NCBI RefSeq assembly: GCF_902488755.1
Contig: NZ_CABTXF010000008.1
Span: 1 to 39,638 of the forward strand
Length of the DNA: 39,638 bases
Direction of reading: 5' to 3'
DNA from: an uncultured Murdochiella sp.
Lineage (GTDB): Bacteria; Bacillota; Clostridia; Tissierellales; Peptoniphilaceae
Notes under the pieces: model-generated
Databases searched by the model: none
Told to the model about the DNA's origin: nothing
Seen by the model: only the letters and a program-made list of their open reading frames with translations
Shown here: positions 7,668-16,664 of the stretch, in pieces
How the letters are laid out: each line of letters opens with the position of its first letter
Numbering within the stretch: position 1 is the first letter of the stretch
Position numbers and translations under genes: made by a program

Positions 7668-8608
7668 TATTGCGTCTCCCACGGAGTTACTTTCGTTCCC
7701 GGTTCTATAGAGTGCCCGTTCAGAAACGATGCTACGGACATTGCTTTTTTATTTGGCGGCTGCAACACATCGATAACAAATACTCCATCTCCGGTCTGAA
7801 TAGCGATCCCTTTCTTATCGGCACGAAGAACTTCTCCCACCTCGCCCTTTGAAAAATCTTCTTGCGCGTGAGCGGCGTGTACCTTGTATTCTTCCTCATT
7901 CAATCGGATGCGCGCGCCGGGCCAATCGCTAACGGTTGCTACCTGACGAACCAGCATCTTTGCCGGTTTTTGCATATGGAGTAGGCCGTCCTCACGTTCT
8001 ATTTTTCGGGCGTAGGTCGCCTTTTCATCTTCCTGGGGCACGCGTTTTTCATAATATTGTTCAAAATGACGAAGCGTATCCAACAGCACTTCTGCGCCTA
8101 AATCGCCCAATTTATCCGTAACGGTCTTTAGATCGTCCTCCGTTAACGGTATCGATGCCTGTCGAAGCATATCTCCCGCATCTAATTGCTTTTCGACAAG
8201 CATGGCGGTCACACCAATCTCGCATTCACCGGCAAGCATCGCCCGTTGGATGGGTGCTGCTCCACGATACTGCGGCAGAAGACTGGCATGAATGTTGAGA
8301 ATCCGACCATCATAGCGGTAAAGGAGGGCATCATCAAGAAGTTGTCCAAAAGCGATGACTACCAGTATATCCGGCTCTGCTTTTTCCAAAAGCGATAAGA
8401 AGGAAGGCTCATTTACCGAATCCGGCGTTTCCACAGGAAGAGAAAGCGAAATCGCCTCCTCTTTGATCGGTGTCGGGCTCCATTTCCCACGAGATCTCCG
8501 CCGATCCGGCTGCGAAACAACCAGTGCAATTTCCATATCTTCCGCTTCGTAAAGCGCCCGAAGCGAAGGCAGGGCGAAGTCCGGCGTGCCAAAAAAAGCA
8601 ACGCGCAT
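7667..8608 (-). CDS. fmt: Methionyl-tRNA formyltransferase
   Basis: Fmt transfers a formyl group from 10-formyl-tetrahydrofolate to Met-tRNAi. The 313-residue protein has the N-terminal fold start MRVAFFGTPDFA, the formyltransferase active site N105, H107 and D143 within NIHASLLPQYRGAAPIQ and KQLDAGDM, and a C-terminal tRNA-binding OB domain. It shares one base with the def stop (TAATG) and one with the rsmB start. Coupling to def is functionally sensible, since the two enzymes add and remove the same group. Confidence 0.97.
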   Translation of the reverse strand: MRVAFFGTPDFALPSLRALYEAEDMEIALVVSQPDRRRSRGKWSPTPIKEEAISLSLPVETPDSVNEPSFLSLLEKAEPDILVVIAFGQLLDDALLYRYDGRILNIHASLLPQYRGAAPIQRAMLAGECEIGVTAMLVEKQLDAGDMLRQASIPLTEDDLKTVTDKLGDLGAEVLLDTLRHFEQYYEKRVPQEDEKATYARKIEREDGLLHMQKPAKMLVRQVATVSDWPGARIRLNEEEYKVHAAHAQEDFSKGEVGEVLRADKKGIAIQTGDGVFVIDVLQPPNKKAMSVASFLNGHSIEPGTKVTPWETQ

Positions 8609-9204
8609 TACGCTTCTCCTTTCGCAGACGGCAATGGATTCGTCTGCTCCTCGTTTTGCTTCTCTTCGTTTTCGTTTTCGCCGTTCCCGTCGTTTCCTTC
8701 CAACAAATGGTGTTCATGGAGGTATTCCACCTGCTCTTCTGTGGGATGCGCAAGATCTATTTCCTTTTCCACTAAATCGCGAAAAAGAACACCATTCAAA
8801 TGATCGATTTCATGGCATAGACAACGAGCAAAAAGCCCCTCCGCTTGAACGATTTTCGCCGCGCCTTCCTCATCCTGATACGAAACCACCACACGCTTCG
8901 GACGATACACCGTGCCGTTAAATTGCGGAACGGAAAGACAGCCTTCAACATCCAATTGCTGTTCTTCAGAACGTTCAATGATTTCCGGATTGATCATTTT
9001 ATAGATGCCTTCACCAACATCTATAGTGATCATACGGCGTAATCTGCCTACCTGAGGCGCGGCAAGCCCTACGCCTTCCTTTTCTTTCATCGTTTCCACC
9101 ATGGCATCCAATAGGTCACGAGTGGCATCGTTTATCTCGTTTACCGGTTTTGCTTTTTTGCGAAGAATGGGATCCCCTTCTACGCGCAAGGTTAATAACG
9201 CCAT
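8608..9204 (-). CDS. def: Peptide deformylase
   Basis: This metalloenzyme removes the N-formyl group from nascent proteins. All three motifs are present: GVGLAAPQVG at 44-53, EGCLSVP at 87-93 (metal Cys89) and CHEIDHLNG at 130-138 (His131, Glu132, His135). The protein has 198 residues, longer than most type I enzymes, because of a low-complexity Asn/Glu/Gly tail from about residue 168. An AAGGA ribosome site precedes the ATG. The 66-nt gap to priA holds a TATACT that could be part of an internal promoter, but no acceptable -35 accompanies it. Confidence 0.96.
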   Translation of the reverse strand: MALLTLRVEGDPILRKKAKPVNEINDATRDLLDAMVETMKEKEGVGLAAPQVGRLRRMITIDVGEGIYKMINPEIIERSEEQQLDVEGCLSVPQFNGTVYRPKRVVVSYQDEEGAAKIVQAEGLFARCLCHEIDHLNGVLFRDLVEKEIDLAHPTEEQVEYLHEHHLLEGNDGNGENENEEKQNEEQTNPLPSAKGEA

Positions 9205-9270
9205 CTTTTTCCTTTCTATTTGACCGCCTCAAAGTATAAGCGACATTCTTCTTGTTAAGCGATTTTCGCA

Positions 9271-11457
9271 TCAATAGACGCTGATCGGATCCGGCGTAAC
9301 CGTAATCCACAAATCTTCTGTCGTCGGAAATTCCTGCATTACGCTTCTTCCTGCCTCTTCCAACAATAAACGTTCGGGAGAACGGAGTAGGAGCGAAAAA
9401 CGGTACCGACGATTCATACGCTCAATGACGCTCGGACTCGGTCCATCAATCACCAACCCCGAATACCGCCCCACAAGAAAGTCATGCACCTGATGGGCTT
9501 TATGGAGTGTTTCATCCCGTCGAAAGCCGCTGAATTGAATGTGCAGATCATGCCAGACGGGCGGATAATGCTTTTCTCGACGATAGGCGATTTCCTGACG
9601 ATAAAAAGCGTCATGGTCGTAATTTGCCGCAGAAACTAAAGCATAGTTCGTCGGAACATACGTCTGAATAAAGACTTCTCCCGGTCGATCCGCACGACCC
9701 GCTCTTCCGGCAACCTGCGTCAGCAACTGAAAGGTGCGTTCCGGTGAACGTACATCCGGAAGATTCAGATTGACGTCGGCAGAAAGAATCCCCACAACCG
9801 TAACCTTGGGAAAGTCAAAGCCTTTCGCAATCATCTGTGTGCCAAGAAGAATGTCGATTTTCCCCTCAAGCATTTCACGATAGATGGCTTCATACGCTCC
9901 TTTGCGCTGCATAGTATCGGCATCTGCTCGACGAATACGCGCCGTTGGAAATAATCTCTTTACCTCTTCTTCCAGTTGTTCTGTGCCCGCACCAAATTCG
10001 CGTATAGCTTGGCTTCCGCATTGCGGACATTTTTTGCGATACACTTTTTCTCTACCGCAATAATGACAGATAAGCTTGTCCCGATGTTTATGATAGGTCA
10101 TTGCCACATCGCAGGCATCGCAGCGATAAACATAACCACAGGCGCGGCAAAAGACAAATGACGTATGCCCTCTTTTGTTGAGAAACAGAATCACCTGCTC
10201 TCCCCTGTCCAAGGCGTTCTTTGTCGCATGGTAAAGTGACCGCGAAAACATGCTCCGGTTATTATGCTTAAGCTCTTCGCGCATATCAATCAGATGCGCT
10301 TTCGGCAGGGGCTGATTATTCACACGCGAAGGCAAATCCAGTCGGATAAGCTCACCCAATTCCACACGATAAAGCGACTCTATAGAAGGTGTGGCAGACC
10401 CTAACACCAGGGAACACTTATGCCAACGGGCACGAAATGCGGCAATACGGTCGGTATGGTACTTCGGATTTTGCTCGCTGACATAACTTGTTTCGTGTTC
10501 TTCGTCCATAATGATGATGCCAAGATTGGAAAATGGAGCAAATATCGCGCTTCGGGCGCCAATGGCAATCGTCACCTCGCCGCGCTGTATCTTTTCCCAT
10601 TCTTCATAGCGTTCGGCGGACGAAAGACGAGAATGCAATATGGCCACGCGCGGTCCAAATCGCCCTTCAAATCGAGCAATGGTTTGTGGAGTCAACGCAA
10701 TTTCCGGCACGAGAATAATCGCCTGTTTTCCCTTTTCCAGCACTTTTTGCACCAATTGCAGATAGATCTCGGTCTTTCCCGAACCGGTCACGCCGCAAAG
10801 AAGATATTGCCCCGTTTTCGCCGTAATTTGCGTAAAGACCTTTTGCTGATCAGGTGTTAACGGCATGGCAGCATAGTTTTCGGCTCGAGACGAGGAACGA
10901 CGGTGAATACGTTCCTCTTCCCGAAGAATCCAACCGCGTTCTTCGAGGCGCATAAGGGTTGCCGAGTCGGCTTTAGTCGCCGCCAGCAACGCCTCACGCG
11001 AAAGCGAACCTTGTGATAAAGCCGATAACACCTTCTGTTGACGAAGCGCGCCTGAACGTGGCTTTGCCTGTTTCCCCTCATCGGTTAATCTATACGAAAA
11101 ACGTAGTTTTGGACGATACTCTCCCGGTTTTCCCGGCGGAAGAACCGCTTGAAGAGCTGCCGAAACATCGGATAGATCCTGTTTCACCATCCTTTCCGCT
11201 AAAGCCAGCGCTTCTTCCGATACGGGCGCTACGCCGGAAATCCAAGAAAGAACAGCTTTCGTCGGAAACGCAGGACGTTCTTGTTCCAAAACGCGCCAAA
11301 CAACCGCTTCCCATCGCCTATTTCCTTTGCCGAAAGGCACGCGGCAAAGCGCACCGCGAAGGGCTCCATCACGAAGCGCTTCCGGCACTTCGTAAGTAAA
11401 AAGGCGCTGTGTCTTTCTCGTATTGGTTAACAGAAAAACTTCGACATAACAGCTCAT
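9271..11457 (-). CDS. priA: Primosomal protein N' (replication restart helicase PriA)
   Basis: PriA recognises stalled forks and D-loops and reloads the replicative helicase. In 728 residues there is an N-terminal DNA-binding domain (1-190), Walker A GVTGSGKT at 222-229, DEEH at 318-321 and an inserted zinc-binding domain with four paired cysteines (CRAC, CDAC, CHYC, CPQC). The helicase signature QVAGRAGRADRPG follows, then a C-terminal domain. The ATG overlaps the coaBC stop (ATGA). The coaBC-priA-def-fmt order is conserved in Bacillota. Confidence 0.96.
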   Translation of the reverse strand: MSCYVEVFLLTNTRKTQRLFTYEVPEALRDGALRGALCRVPFGKGNRRWEAVVWRVLEQERPAFPTKAVLSWISGVAPVSEEALALAERMVKQDLSDVSAALQAVLPPGKPGEYRPKLRFSYRLTDEGKQAKPRSGALRQQKVLSALSQGSLSREALLAATKADSATLMRLEERGWILREEERIHRRSSSRAENYAAMPLTPDQQKVFTQITAKTGQYLLCGVTGSGKTEIYLQLVQKVLEKGKQAIILVPEIALTPQTIARFEGRFGPRVAILHSRLSSAERYEEWEKIQRGEVTIAIGARSAIFAPFSNLGIIIMDEEHETSYVSEQNPKYHTDRIAAFRARWHKCSLVLGSATPSIESLYRVELGELIRLDLPSRVNNQPLPKAHLIDMREELKHNNRSMFSRSLYHATKNALDRGEQVILFLNKRGHTSFVFCRACGYVYRCDACDVAMTYHKHRDKLICHYCGREKVYRKKCPQCGSQAIREFGAGTEQLEEEVKRLFPTARIRRADADTMQRKGAYEAIYREMLEGKIDILLGTQMIAKGFDFPKVTVVGILSADVNLNLPDVRSPERTFQLLTQVAGRAGRADRPGEVFIQTYVPTNYALVSAANYDHDAFYRQEIAYRREKHYPPVWHDLHIQFSGFRRDETLHKAHQVHDFLVGRYSGLVIDGPSPSVIERMNRRYRFSLLLRSPERLLLEEAGRSVMQEFPTTEDLWITVTPDPISVY

Positions 11458-12635
11458 CGCAACAAATCCAAAAGGCGATCCGCGACGTCTTCCTTCGACA
11501 GAAGGGGCAGTGCTTCTTCCATTTCCTCGCCAAGAATGGTCACAATATTCGTATCGTAATCAAATGCCGCACCTTCCTTGGTGACGTCATTGGCAACGAT
11601 ATAATCTAATTTTTTCTTCTCCCGTTTTTCCCTCGCATGGGTCAATACTTTTTCGGACTCGGTAGCGAAACCAATCACCGTCTGATGCGTTTTCTTTTGA
11701 GCGAGGTGTTGCAAGATATCGGGCGTATCCACCATATCTAAAGTGCGAATCTTGCCGTCATCCAGCCCCTTAATTTTTTGGGTCTTTTGATCTACCGGTC
11801 GAAAATCCGCCGGAGCCGCCGCCATGAATAACGCATCCGCTTTCGGAAATTCTTTTTCCAACGCCAAAAGCATATCTTCCGTCGATTCTACAGCAATCGC
11901 GCGCACCCCTTGCGGTACCGGAACCTTCATTTCCCCATGGACAAGCGTGACCTCTGCTCCGCGCATCATAGCGCGTTTCGCGATGGCAACGCCCTGTTTG
12001 CCGGAGGAATCATTCGTCAAAAAGCGCACCGGATCAAGACGCTCTCTCGTTGGACCTGCCGAAACCAATATTTGCTTTCCCCGCAAATCTTTCTCGGTTA
12101 ACGCACTTTCAATCGATAGAAATAGCGAAACGGCTTCCGGCATCCGCCCTTCTCCGTCCTCCTGACAGGCGAGCCATCCTGCATCCGGCTGCAAGACCTG
12201 AATACCACGTTCTCGAAGCATTTCTATGTTCTTCTGGGTCGCGACGTTATGGTACATCACTACGTTCATCGCCGGCGCAACCATGACCGGACAATGTGCC
12301 GCCAAAGCGGTCGCTGAGAGCAAATCATCGGCAATGCCACATGCCATTTTTGCCAGAATATTGGCTGTCGCCGGTGCAATAAGAAAAAGATCAGCATCGC
12401 GAGTGAGATCAATATGGGCAATCATTCCCTCGTTTTCCGCAAACAAATCCGTATAAACGGGATGCGCAGACATTGTTTGAAAGGTAAGTGGCGTGACAAA
12501 ACGCGTCGCCCCTTCTGTCATGACCACCTTTGTTTCCGCGCCTGCTTTTCGCAGCCGTGATAACAATTCCGGAATTTTGTATACCGCAATACCTCCGGAC
12601 ACGCCGAGCAGGATTCGCTTTCCTGAAAGACTCAT
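11454..12635 (-). CDS. coaBC: Bifunctional phosphopantothenoylcysteine synthetase/decarboxylase
   Basis: This enzyme makes 4'-phosphopantetheine for coenzyme A in two steps. The N-terminal flavoprotein decarboxylase half shows GVSGGIAVYK, the catalytic His74 (IAHIDLT), PAMN at 121-124 and the flexible-flap Cys157 in WLACQEDGEGRM. The C-terminal synthetase half starts near 187 with LVSAGPTRE and carries NDSSGKQG. At 393 residues it is normal in length. It starts directly after the rpoZ stop with no gap and overlaps priA by 4 nt. Confidence 0.96.
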   Translation of the reverse strand: MSLSGKRILLGVSGGIAVYKIPELLSRLRKAGAETKVVMTEGATRFVTPLTFQTMSAHPVYTDLFAENEGMIAHIDLTRDADLFLIAPATANILAKMACGIADDLLSATALAAHCPVMVAPAMNVVMYHNVATQKNIEMLRERGIQVLQPDAGWLACQEDGEGRMPEAVSLFLSIESALTEKDLRGKQILVSAGPTRERLDPVRFLTNDSSGKQGVAIAKRAMMRGAEVTLVHGEMKVPVPQGVRAIAVESTEDMLLALEKEFPKADALFMAAAPADFRPVDQKTQKIKGLDDGKIRTLDMVDTPDILQHLAQKKTHQTVIGFATESEKVLTHAREKREKKKLDYIVANDVTKEGAAFDYDTNIVTILGEEMEEALPLLSKEDVADRLLDLLR

Positions 12636-12845
12636 TTACTCCTCCATTTGCGCTACATGATCCACCTTGGTTACTTTACGCTGCATGATTTCATCCAAAG
12701 CAACCGTAACCGGCTTCTCTCCTTTGCTCTCCACTAAGGGCTGGGAACCGTCTGTCAACAGGCGGGCACGCTTCATCACCATCACGCACACGTCGTAACG
12801 GCTCGGGCTGATTTCGCCCAGTTCTCGAAATGATGGATTAATCAT
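12636..12845 (-). CDS. rpoZ: DNA-directed RNA polymerase omega subunit
   Basis: Omega helps assemble and stabilise RNA polymerase by binding the beta' subunit. The 69-residue protein starts MINPSFRELG and contains SRYDVCVMVMKRARLL, the conserved omega helix, then a short variable tail. The start is set by GGGAGGA 5 nt upstream; it overlaps the gmk stop by 8 nt. The frame is open for another 51 codons upstream, but that part lies in gmk, lacks omega similarity and should not be included. The gmk-rpoZ-coaBC order is standard. Confidence 0.93.
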   Translation of the reverse strand: MINPSFRELGEISPSRYDVCVMVMKRARLLTDGSQPLVESKGEKPVTVALDEIMQRKVTKVDHVAQMEE

Positions 12846-13449
12846 GAAATTCCTCCCAATACGTATGAATGAGTTCTGCATCAATGCGTTTTGTTTCCGC
12901 ATCAATAATATGCGATACCATCTCTGCACAGCGATCCACCTCATCGTTGACGACAGCATAATCGTAATCGTGCAGCATGGAAATCTCCTCTTTGGCATTG
13001 TTTAAGCGCAGATGAATACTCTCTTCATCTTCACTTCCGCGTTTACGGATGCGCGATTCCAAATCGCTGCGATGCGGAGGAAGAAGAAAGATATAGACAC
13101 CGCCGGGCATGTTTTGTTTTACTTGCATCGCCCCCTGGACATCAATTTCCAATAAGACATTTTCCCCGGCGGCAAGCTGTTCTAAAACATACGATTTCGG
13201 CGTACCATAATAATTCCCATGTACTTTAGCAAATTCAATCAATTCGCCGCGGTCAATAAGAGCATTAAACTCTGTAGGGGAATAGAAAAAATAGTTTTCG
13301 CCCTCTTTTTCCTGCGGTCGCTTTGCACGGGTAGTCGCGGAAATGCTCACTTTAATATCGTTTCGCTTTGCTTTGAGTGCTTCGCATACCGTCCCCTTGC
13401 CAACACCGGAGGGACCGGATAAGATAATTAACTTTCCCTGACGTCGCAT
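12838..13449 (-). CDS. gmk: Guanylate kinase
   Basis: Gmk converts GMP to GDP with ATP and feeds GTP and (p)ppGpp pools. The 203-residue protein has the P-loop GPSGVGKG at 12-19, RPQEKEGENYFF (GMP-binding region), HGNYYGTP, and LLEIDVQGAMQVK. AAGGAGG lies 5 nt before the ATG. It is the first gene of the operon that runs to thiN and is divergent from rqcH. In B. subtilis yloC and remA lie between the rqcH homologue yloA and gmk; they are absent here. Confidence 0.96.
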   Translation of the reverse strand: MRRQGKLIILSGPSGVGKGTVCEALKAKRNDIKVSISATTRAKRPQEKEGENYFFYSPTEFNALIDRGELIEFAKVHGNYYGTPKSYVLEQLAAGENVLLEIDVQGAMQVKQNMPGGVYIFLLPPHRSDLESRIRKRGSEDEESIHLRLNNAKEEISMLHDYDYAVVNDEVDRCAEMVSHIIDAETKRIDAELIHTYWEEFHD

Positions 13450-13474
13450 GATACCTCCTTTTCTCTATGAAAAC

Positions 13475-13483
13475 AGTGTAGCA
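13475..13483 (-). promoter_or_regulatory. Candidate extended -10 promoter for the gmk operon
   Basis: On the minus strand the bases read TGCTACACT, an extended -10 (TGn then TACACT). No good -35 lies 16-18 nt upstream. The predicted start would leave a leader of about 20 nt carrying the AAGGAGG of gmk. The 191-nt gap between gmk and rqcH has no other gene and is the only place in this half of the window where a divergent promoter pair is required. Confidence 0.5.
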
Positions 13484-13610
13484 GGGCGGCAAGAAAAAAG
13501 CGATAAAATAAGACAATTGAGTAATATTTGAAAAGTGCATCCCCCATTTCTACTGCGTTTGCTGTCATTCTCATCTTTCTTCTGCCGCATTTCGTTCGGA
13601 TTATGCGCAA

Positions 13611-13619
13611 TGCTATAAT
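13611..13619 (+). promoter_or_regulatory. Extended -10 promoter for rqcH
   Basis: The bases read TGCTATAAT, a perfect extended -10 hexamer, 22 nt before the rqcH ATG. The -35 region (around 13591-13596) is poor, as is common for extended -10 promoters. The predicted leader is only about 15 nt and contains the AAAGGA ribosome site at 13628-13633. Confidence 0.75.
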
Positions 13620-13640
13620 GGAATAAGAAAGGAACTACTC

Positions 13641-15413
13641 ATGACTTTTGACGGTATTACCATGCATGCAGTGGTCGCCGAGCTGAAACAGAAATTGCTC
13701 GGCGGACATATTAAAAAAATAAATCAGATTGGACCTTCCCAACTGACGATAGCATTCTATGCGAATGGCGAACATTTTCTGCTCTATCTTTCCTGCGACG
13801 CCTCGAACGGACGGCTGCATCTGACGACTAAAAAATATGCCAACCCGACTACGCCGCCCAATTTCGTGATGCTCCTCAGAAAGCATCTTGGACAAGGCAA
13901 GTTAATCGGACTGGAACAGGTTGCCATGGATCGCACCGTTCGTCTTCGTTTTCAAACGCGCAATGAATTGGGCGATTCCGTTGAAAAACAACTCGTTTTG
14001 GAAGTAATGGGACGTCACTCTAACCTCATTCTGTTAGATGAAAAAGATCGCATTTTGGAAGCCATTCATCGTGTATCCTATGATATGAGCCGCGTGCGTC
14101 AAATTTATCCCGGAAAGACGTATACCGTTTTTCCGGCAAATAAACGTGATGTGCTGACACAGGACGTTTGTCTTGCCCTTCTTCTTGATGAGGCACAAAA
14201 AGAACAGCGCGGCGGCGTTACGATAAAACAGCTTTTTTATGGGCAGCTTACGGGTTTTTCTCCTCTCGTTGCCATTGAACTTTGCGTGCGTGCCGATGTA
14301 AAACCCGATACACCCATCGGAGCGCTTACTCCCGATGAACAAAACGCGATGGATCGCGAGCTTTCTCTGCTTGTTACTGCCTTGCGCAACGATTGCTACC
14401 ATCCTACCCTTTATCGTTCGCCCAAAAATCAAGCCTATCCTTTCGCGTTGACACAGTACGGCACGCCGGCAGCGGAGAATGAATCCATCAGTGCCCTCAT
14501 CGATCAACAAACGACGGAAACGGCGCGCGACGATGGCTTCGGGCAACGCAAAGAATCCCTTCGCCATCGGTTAGCGCTCTTTCTCGATAAGAAGATGCGT
14601 AAACGCGACCATCTTCGTGAGGATAAAGCAGAAACCGAAAATCGACAGGACTATAAAGAAGAAGCCGACTTATTGGCTGCCTATGCGCATACGGTGAAAA
14701 AAGGAAAGGACAGCCTCATCGTAAACGACTTTTTTCACGAAAACCGTCTCCGTACCATTCCCCTTGACCCCAAAAAATCCGGTCACGAAAATATGGAAGC
14801 CAAATATCGACTGTTCTCCAAGCTCAATACGGCGCATAAACTTCTATCAGAAAGTATTCCACAGATTGAGGAAGAAATTCGCTATCTCGAACAATTGGGC
14901 GAGATGTTGGAACAGACGCAGTCTATCGAGGAATTGGAGGCTGTTGAGCAAGAGTTTGAACGGGAAGGAATCCTGCCCAAACGAAAGAAAAAAGCAAAGA
15001 AGGCAGCAACCTCTTCACTTCCGCCACGCGAGTTCTTGACCAAAAACGGTTTTACTATTCTCGTTGGGCGTAACAATGCACAAAACGATCAATTAACATT
15101 AAAGGTAGCGGATAAAGAAGATCTCTTTTTTCATTCCAAAACCGTTCCCGGCGCGCATGTAATTCTTCGCGCAGCCGGACAACCGGTGGTTCAAGAGGAC
15201 ATCGAAGCCGCCGCGTATTTGGCGGCGCGCTACTCCTCACGTAACCACGAGAATGCGGTGGAAATAGACTACACACAAAAAAAGCATGTCTACAAGGCGA
15301 AAGGCGCTAAACCGGGCATGGTCTACTATAAGGAGTTTCATACTCTCGTGATGAATCCGCAAGCAAGCGCAGAACACCTGTTTGTGGAGAAGCAAAACCT
15401 TCTCGATAAATAA
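13641..15413 (+). CDS. rqcH: Ribosome quality control protein RqcH (NFACT family)
   Basis: RqcH binds stalled 50S-peptidyl-tRNA complexes and adds alanine tails that mark the nascent chain for degradation. The family was earlier annotated as fibronectin-binding protein FbpA. The 590-residue protein has the NFACT-N domain with D97-R98, matching the tRNA-contacting DR pair of B. subtilis RqcH, and VMGRHSNLILLD near 128. A helical coiled-coil region lies at about 380-450, followed by a Lys-rich linker and the NFACT-R domain with LTLKVADKEDLFFHSK and VPGAHVILR. It is the only complete + strand gene. Its 3' end is 21 nt from the converging trhP stop with no visible terminator. Upstream it faces gmk, as a core B. 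subtilis neighbour would. Confidence 0.94.
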   Translation: MTFDGITMHAVVAELKQKLLGGHIKKINQIGPSQLTIAFYANGEHFLLYLSCDASNGRLHLTTKKYANPTTPPNFVMLLRKHLGQGKLIGLEQVAMDRTVRLRFQTRNELGDSVEKQLVLEVMGRHSNLILLDEKDRILEAIHRVSYDMSRVRQIYPGKTYTVFPANKRDVLTQDVCLALLLDEAQKEQRGGVTIKQLFYGQLTGFSPLVAIELCVRADVKPDTPIGALTPDEQNAMDRELSLLVTALRNDCYHPTLYRSPKNQAYPFALTQYGTPAAENESISALIDQQTTETARDDGFGQRKESLRHRLALFLDKKMRKRDHLREDKAETENRQDYKEEADLLAAYAHTVKKGKDSLIVNDFFHENRLRTIPLDPKKSGHENMEAKYRLFSKLNTAHKLLSESIPQIEEEIRYLEQLGEMLEQTQSIEELEAVEQEFEREGILPKRKKKAKKAATSSLPPREFLTKNGFTILVGRNNAQNDQLTLKVADKEDLFFHSKTVPGAHVILRAAGQPVVQEDIEAAAYLAARYSSRNHENAVEIDYTQKKHVYKAKGAKPGMVYYKEFHTLVMNPQASAEHLFVEKQNLLDK

Positions 15414-15434
15414 AAAGATAAAGTGTATTATTGG

Positions 15435-16664
15435 CTACTTGGCGCGGCGAAGCATATCGCCCACCGAGCAGACGCCCGGTTTTGGCAAATAGACGATGGT
15501 CTTTGGGGTTTTTGCTCGTTCAAGGGAAACGCCGTCCGCCGTATACATGGCGGAGACTTTCCATGCGAAGGACTCATCTTTAGTCATCATCTCCAGATGG
15601 TCACCTACAGAGAAGGCATTGCGCACTTCCACCGAAATCGTATTCTTTTCCTCGTCAACTGCCGTAACGACACCGATAAAATCATACTCTTGAATATACG
15701 AGGTAGAAGCATAATTCTGCCCCTCTTCTGCGGGATTCCCGAAGAAAAATCCCGTCGTAAACGCACGATGACTTGTTTTTTGCAGCTCCTTGAGACAAGT
15801 ATCTATCACTTTTGCGTCCCAAGTACCGTTCTCTATTGCATTTAGTGCCATACGATACGCATGAACCACCGTAGCGACATAGTATGCGCTCTTAACGCGC
15901 CCTTCAATCTTGAGACTGTCTACGCCACTTTCGATGAGCTCCGGTAGATAGGGCAAAAGGCACAAATCTTTGGAGTTCATGATGAATGTTCCCCGTTCCT
16001 CTTCCACGACCGGAAAGTATTCCCCAGGGCGTTTTTCTTCCATAAGCGCATATTTCCAGCGACACGCCTGTGCACAATCGCCGCGGTTTGCGTCCCGTCC
16101 GGTCATATAATTCGAAAGTAAACAGCGTCCGGAGATAGAAATACACATGGCTCCATGTACAAAGCATTCCAACGCCAATTCCGAATCAATCGTATTGCGA
16201 ATGGTACGCATTTCAGAAAGGCTAAGTTCCCGCGCCAAGACGACGCGTTCCGCCCCTTGATCGCCCCAGAACTGGATGGCTTTCGCATTCATCAGACTCG
16301 CTTGGGTGGAGATGTGGATGGGTAGCGCGGTTTCATTACGAACGACCTGAAACACGCCAGGATCCGAAACGATAACCGCATCCACGCCCATCTTTTCCAG
16401 CCTTTTGACCGTTTCCGACAGCCCGTCAAAGTCTTCTTCATGCGCAAGGATATTCATCGTCACGTAGACTTTGGCGTTACGCTCATGCGCATAAGCAAGG
16501 GCTTCCGCAAGGGAATCAAAAGAAAAGTTACGAGAGGCGGTGCGAAGGCCATACCGATCGAGTGCAAGATATACGGCATCTGCACCAAAATGCAGCGCCG
16601 CACGTAGTTTTTCCTCATCTCCCGCCGGCGCCAGCAATTCCACTTTCCGCTTAGCCTTCGTCAT
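15435..16664 (-). CDS. trhP: Peptidase U32 family protein, probable tRNA hydroxylation protein TrhP
   Basis: Members of this family are annotated as peptidases. The Bacillota and E. coli proteins with this signature are now known to act in prephenate-dependent 5-hydroxyuridine formation at tRNA position 34. The 409-residue protein has a TIM-like N-terminal domain (LLAPAGDEEKLRAAL, then GADAVYLAL) and the U32 signature ECFVHGAMCISISGRC, followed by GDCAQACRW. These supply four conserved cysteines, probably for an iron-sulfur cluster. The ATG lies in the end of rnj (14-nt overlap) with GGAG nearby. DUF1292, ruvX and ireB upstream match the yrrN/yrrO neighbourhood of B. subtilis. Another RNA-modifying U32 paralogue is possible. 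Confidence 0.8.
   Translation of the reverse strand: MTKAKRKVELLAPAGDEEKLRAALHFGADAVYLALDRYGLRTASRNFSFDSLAEALAYAHERNAKVYVTMNILAHEEDFDGLSETVKRLEKMGVDAVIVSDPGVFQVVRNETALPIHISTQASLMNAKAIQFWGDQGAERVVLARELSLSEMRTIRNTIDSELALECFVHGAMCISISGRCLLSNYMTGRDANRGDCAQACRWKYALMEEKRPGEYFPVVEEERGTFIMNSKDLCLLPYLPELIESGVDSLKIEGRVKSAYYVATVVHAYRMALNAIENGTWDAKVIDTCLKELQKTSHRAFTTGFFFGNPAEEGQNYASTSYIQEYDFIGVVTAVDEEKNTISVEVRNAFSVGDHLEMMTKDESFAWKVSAMYTADGVSLERAKTPKTIVYLPKPGVCSVGDMLRRAK

Noticed and set aside
9233..9258. A promoter for def (TATACT with TTAACA)
   Set aside because: The spacing is 14 nt, too short for a sigma-A promoter, and no extended -10 is present.
12846..12998. An N-terminal extension of rpoZ
   Set aside because: It is inside gmk, without omega similarity or a ribosome site; the ATG at 12845 has a perfect one.
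183..13449. CRISPR repeats, IS ends, prophage or toxin genes in the first third
   Set aside because: No direct repeats with spacers, terminal inverted repeats, transposase motifs or foreign-looking genes were seen; the same holds for the rest of the window.
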